Assembly (NCBI GenBank): GCA_009731375.1
Contig: BJOX01000064.1
Span: 965,099 to 996,643 of the forward strand
Reading direction: 5' to 3'
Source of the DNA: Paulinella micropora
Taxonomy: Eukaryota > Cercozoa > Imbricatea > Euglyphida
Length of the DNA stretch: 31,545 nucleotides
A model generated the notes under the pieces. The model made no database searches, was not told the origin of the DNA, and worked only from the letters and a program-made list of their open reading frames with translations. The position numbers and the translations under genes are program-made. Of this stretch, positions 9,205 to 31,545 are shown one piece after another (the first letter of the stretch is position 1; the number at the start of each line of letters is the position of its first letter).

Positions 9205-10040
9205 CAAGCCAGAAAAGAAATCAGCCTTGTGCTGGTGACTCCAAGGTTACAATCCCCGAAGATAGCTCAATAAAAAGTCGGTAATACAACCAGACACAAA
9301 TCCCCAAAAGAGAATGATGTCTCGTTATATTAGCTCAGTGAAGCCGAAANNNNNNNNNNGTCTCGTTATATTAGCTAAGTGAAGCCGAAAAGAAAACGGC
9401 AACAGACCAAGGTTAAAATGGCATTAGGTCAAATCCGGCCAAACGATATTAAAAATAATGGAAAAAAACTAGGTGCACCTGACAGCAGAAAAAGGGTACT
9501 TTTTACCGGCTATCCGGGGGGTGATGCCTACACAAGTTGTGACTCGGCGGTATGTAAGGCGTAGTAGTAGTAGGCTAACATAGGTAAAAACAGGCGAACT
9601 AAGAGAGAAAACGAAAATTTGACAGCAGCCTGAGACTACACTCAATTACTGTTACTATTAATATCGACTGATAACTTGATATTAATATTAATACCGTAGA
9701 ATCCAAGACCACTGTAACCACGGTGGCACTGAGTGTCCGAGTCATCTGAACGCTCTGTTTGCTCGTGTGAATGAGTTGAGTCAATTAAGCTTATGTAATA
9801 TTGATCATGGCGCGTGACTGAGCACATTTAATGAATAAAGTCTGCGAATTATCTCTTGAACTACTATCGGTAGGCTAAGTTGCTTTATATGTGTGTGAAT
9901 AGTCCTTGATGCTTTAAGCTGAGAAAACAAACAACAAGGTGACCCGCCTACAATTTCCTGCTGCCTAGTCCAGTCGCGTCCGCCTGTACATGGTCCGTCC
10001 GCCATATAAATATTGATATTAATAACTGTTCACGGACGCT
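9205..10040. other. Intergenic region, no gene seen
   Basis: This is AT-richer mixed sequence between the TTAGGG unit and the 3' end of VPS8. Short open frames here have no protein-like composition. The 10-N gap at 9350-9359 is flanked by two 31-base near-identical copies (9319-9349 and 9360-9390, one difference), most simply an unmerged overlap between contig ends. The VPS8 3' UTR and polyadenylation site should lie just below 10,041, but I see no clear AATAAA on the minus strand near the stop. Confidence 0.6.
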
Positions 10041-30286
<20,246 letters not shown>

Positions 30287-30291
30287 CTGAT

Positions 30292-30402
30292 AATAACGAT
30301 AATAATGATAACAATGATATTGATGATAAAAGATGATGATGATAATGATGATGATGATGATGATAATAATAATAGTAGTAATAATAATAATAATACTAAT
30401 AC

Positions 30403-30434
<32 letters not shown>

Positions 30435-30457
30435 TAATGATGATAATAATAATAATG

Positions 30458-30491
<34 letters not shown>

Positions 30492-30544
30492 CAACAACAA
30501 CAAGAACAACAAGAACAACAAGAACAACAACAACAACAATAATG

Positions 30545-30610
<66 letters not shown>
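30292..30610 (-). repeat. (TTA)n-rich tail array before the first visible exon
   Basis: On the sense strand this reads (TTA/TTG/TCA)n, about 320 bases, beginning as the SINE tail and ending in the acceptor TTATCAG of exon 1. The sense orientation contains no stop codons; the plus strand (TAA)n is full of them. Confidence 0.9.
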
Positions 30611-30850
30611 GTGCTTCTCAGTCAATGGCGAATGCATTTCTGAACATGTGCCTCCATCGTCTCACCCGTGAGGGGAGTACGAAGATTTGCCGATAGGCTC
30701 TACTGACACCCCCGCAAGGCAGCTCCAAGCCTTCCAGACAGACCAATAGTTTAAAAGAAAAATATCCTTTGAAAATACTGGCACCGACGGGAATCGAACT
30801 GGCGACAGGTCCCAGATGGTAGACCTTAACCACTGGGCTATCGCGGTGCC
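30611..30850 (-). mobile_element. tRNA-headed SINE with (TTA)n tail, fullest copy
   Basis: Read on the minus strand, a 71-base tRNA-like head (30850-30780) has a perfect 7-bp acceptor-type pairing GGCACCG/CGGTGCC, an A-box-like TAGCCCAGTGG and a B-box-like GTTCGATTCC. About 170 bases of unrelated body follow, ending GACTGAGAAGCAC, and then (TAT)n from 30610 downward. The T-stem is mismatched, so this is not a working tRNA. It lies in the intron upstream of the first visible VPS8 exon, in the sense direction. Confidence 0.82.
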
Positions 30851-30852
30851 AC

Positions 30853-30854
<2 letters not shown>

Positions 30855-30930
<76 letters not shown>

Positions 30931-30957
30931 CAACAACAACAACAACAACAACAACAA

Positions 30958-31016
<59 letters not shown>

Positions 31017-31343
31017 ATAATAATAATAATAATAACAATAACAATAACAACAACAACAACAACAATAATAATAATAATAATAATAATAATAATNNNNNNN
31101 NNNNNNNNNNNNNNNNNNNNNNNNNNNNNNNNNNNNNNNNNNNNCGGTATGTGCGGGCAGTTCCAACACTTCCAGACGGACCGGTATGTTCAATGAAAAT
31201 ACTGGTGGCACCGACGGGAATCGAACTGGCGACAGGGCCCAGATGGTAGAACTTGACCACTGGGCTATCACGGTGTCCATAATAATAATAATAATAATNN
31301 NNNNNNNNNNNNNNNNNNNNNNNNNNNNNNAATAATAATAATA
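30855..31343. repeat. Trinucleotide arrays between SINE copies, with two N gaps
   Basis: (TAA)n, (CAA)n and a pure (CTA)n block (about 30958-31015) on the plus strand; gaps at 31094-31144 and 31299-31330. Apart from the SINE copy at 31145-31278, listed separately, only simple repeats are visible. Confidence 0.9.
31145..31278 (-). mobile_element. tRNA-headed SINE, second copy, cut by an N gap
   Basis: The tRNA-like head (31278-31207) and the adjoining body match the first copy, with scattered differences (for example GGACACCG at the start and a changed D-loop). The 3' part is lost in the gap 31094-31144, and (TTA)n resumes beyond it. Confidence 0.8.
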
Positions 31344-31391
31344 GTGCTTCTCTGTCAATGGCTGATGCAAATCTGCACATGCGCCTCCATC
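31344..31391 (-). mobile_element. tRNA-headed SINE, 3' fragment
   Basis: Only the last 48 bases of the element are present (GATGGAGGCGCATGTGCAGA...GAGAAGCAC on the minus strand), followed by (TAT)n. The 5' side stops abruptly at an AAT/GAT repeat. Confidence 0.75.
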
Positions 31392-31419
31392 AATAATGAT
31401 AATGATAATAACATTAATA

Positions 31420-31460
<41 letters not shown>

Positions 31461-31461
<1 letters not shown>

Positions 31462-31545
31462 GTGCTTCTCTGTCAATGGCTGATGCATTTCTGCACATGC
31501 GCCTCCATCGTCTCACCCGTGAGGGGAGTACGAAGATTTGACGAT
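31461..31545 (-). mobile_element. tRNA-headed SINE, copy running off the right edge
   Basis: This 85-base 3' part matches the fragment at 31344-31391 almost exactly and the body of the first copy over its whole length. It runs to the window edge, so the head is presumably outside. Confidence 0.78.

Noticed and set aside
9041-9273. Plus-strand frames with (LG)n or (RV)n
   Set aside because: Products of the TTAGGG array.
30780-30850. A functional tRNA gene
   Set aside because: The acceptor stem pairs, but the T-stem is mismatched and the anticodon arm does not fold cleanly. It occurs in several copies with a shared unrelated body, so it is a SINE head.

Overview
The window is nuclear DNA from a eukaryote. 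It holds one very large, intron-rich host gene, an LTR retrotransposon, tRNA-derived SINE-like repeats and a remarkable density of simple repeats. I cannot place the species. A short interstitial TTAGGG array, GT-AG introns and a Ty3-type element with an unusual CCCH Gag fit many animals, fungi-like lineages and algae/protists; a large-genome microbial eukaryote is my best guess, by inference only.

Layout. 1 to about 9.08 kb: a Ty3/gypsy LTR retrotransposon on the minus strand, cut by the left window edge. Gag (8435-5925) and Pol (5849-540; protease, RT, RNase H, integrase) are in the SAME frame, separated by one UGA in a UGA-CGG context that can fold into a stem or pseudoknot, so Gag-Pol is probably made by stop-codon readthrough. 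The 3' end of pol changes frame and crosses a small assembly gap. 9.08-9.20 kb: about 11 TTAGGG repeats bracketed by an 11-bp inverted repeat. 9.2-10.04 kb: intergenic sequence with one 10-N gap.

10,041-30,286 (minus strand): a 5'-partial gene that I assemble as 36 exons, 6,321 coding bases with every phase agreeing, giving 2,106 residues plus stop. It encodes a VPS8 homologue, the CORVET endosomal tethering subunit, with an N-terminal beta-propeller region, the VPS8 helical middle and a C-terminal RING-H2. It is enlarged by poly-Ser, poly-Gln and poly-Ala tracts. The start codon lies beyond the right edge.

The introns are the striking part. They are built mostly of (GATA/TATC)n, (ATGT)n, (TTA)n and related arrays, and at least a dozen of them contain decayed duplicate copies ('echoes') of the neighbouring exon edge, usually with its splice site. 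The clearest is an array of five copies, mostly about 80 bp apart, of the first 40-odd bases of exon 29 in the intron before it. The last copy begins exactly at the donor site of exon 28, so the intron opens with a copy of the next exon. This is the signature expected if introns arise or grow by tandem duplication of coding DNA across an AG|GT site, followed by microsatellite expansion. The microsatellites themselves supply many donors (GTATGT) and pyrimidine tracts (TATC), and they lie almost always in the orientation that has no stop codons on the gene's sense strand.

Two retroposon families appear to feed the repeats: elements ending in GATATCTC followed by (ATCT)n, and a tRNA-headed SINE ending in (TTA)n, present as at least four same-orientation pieces at 30.6-31.5 kb. 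Six N gaps limit the view (373-382, 9350-9359, 18278-18743, 23015-23079, 31094-31144, 31299-31330).
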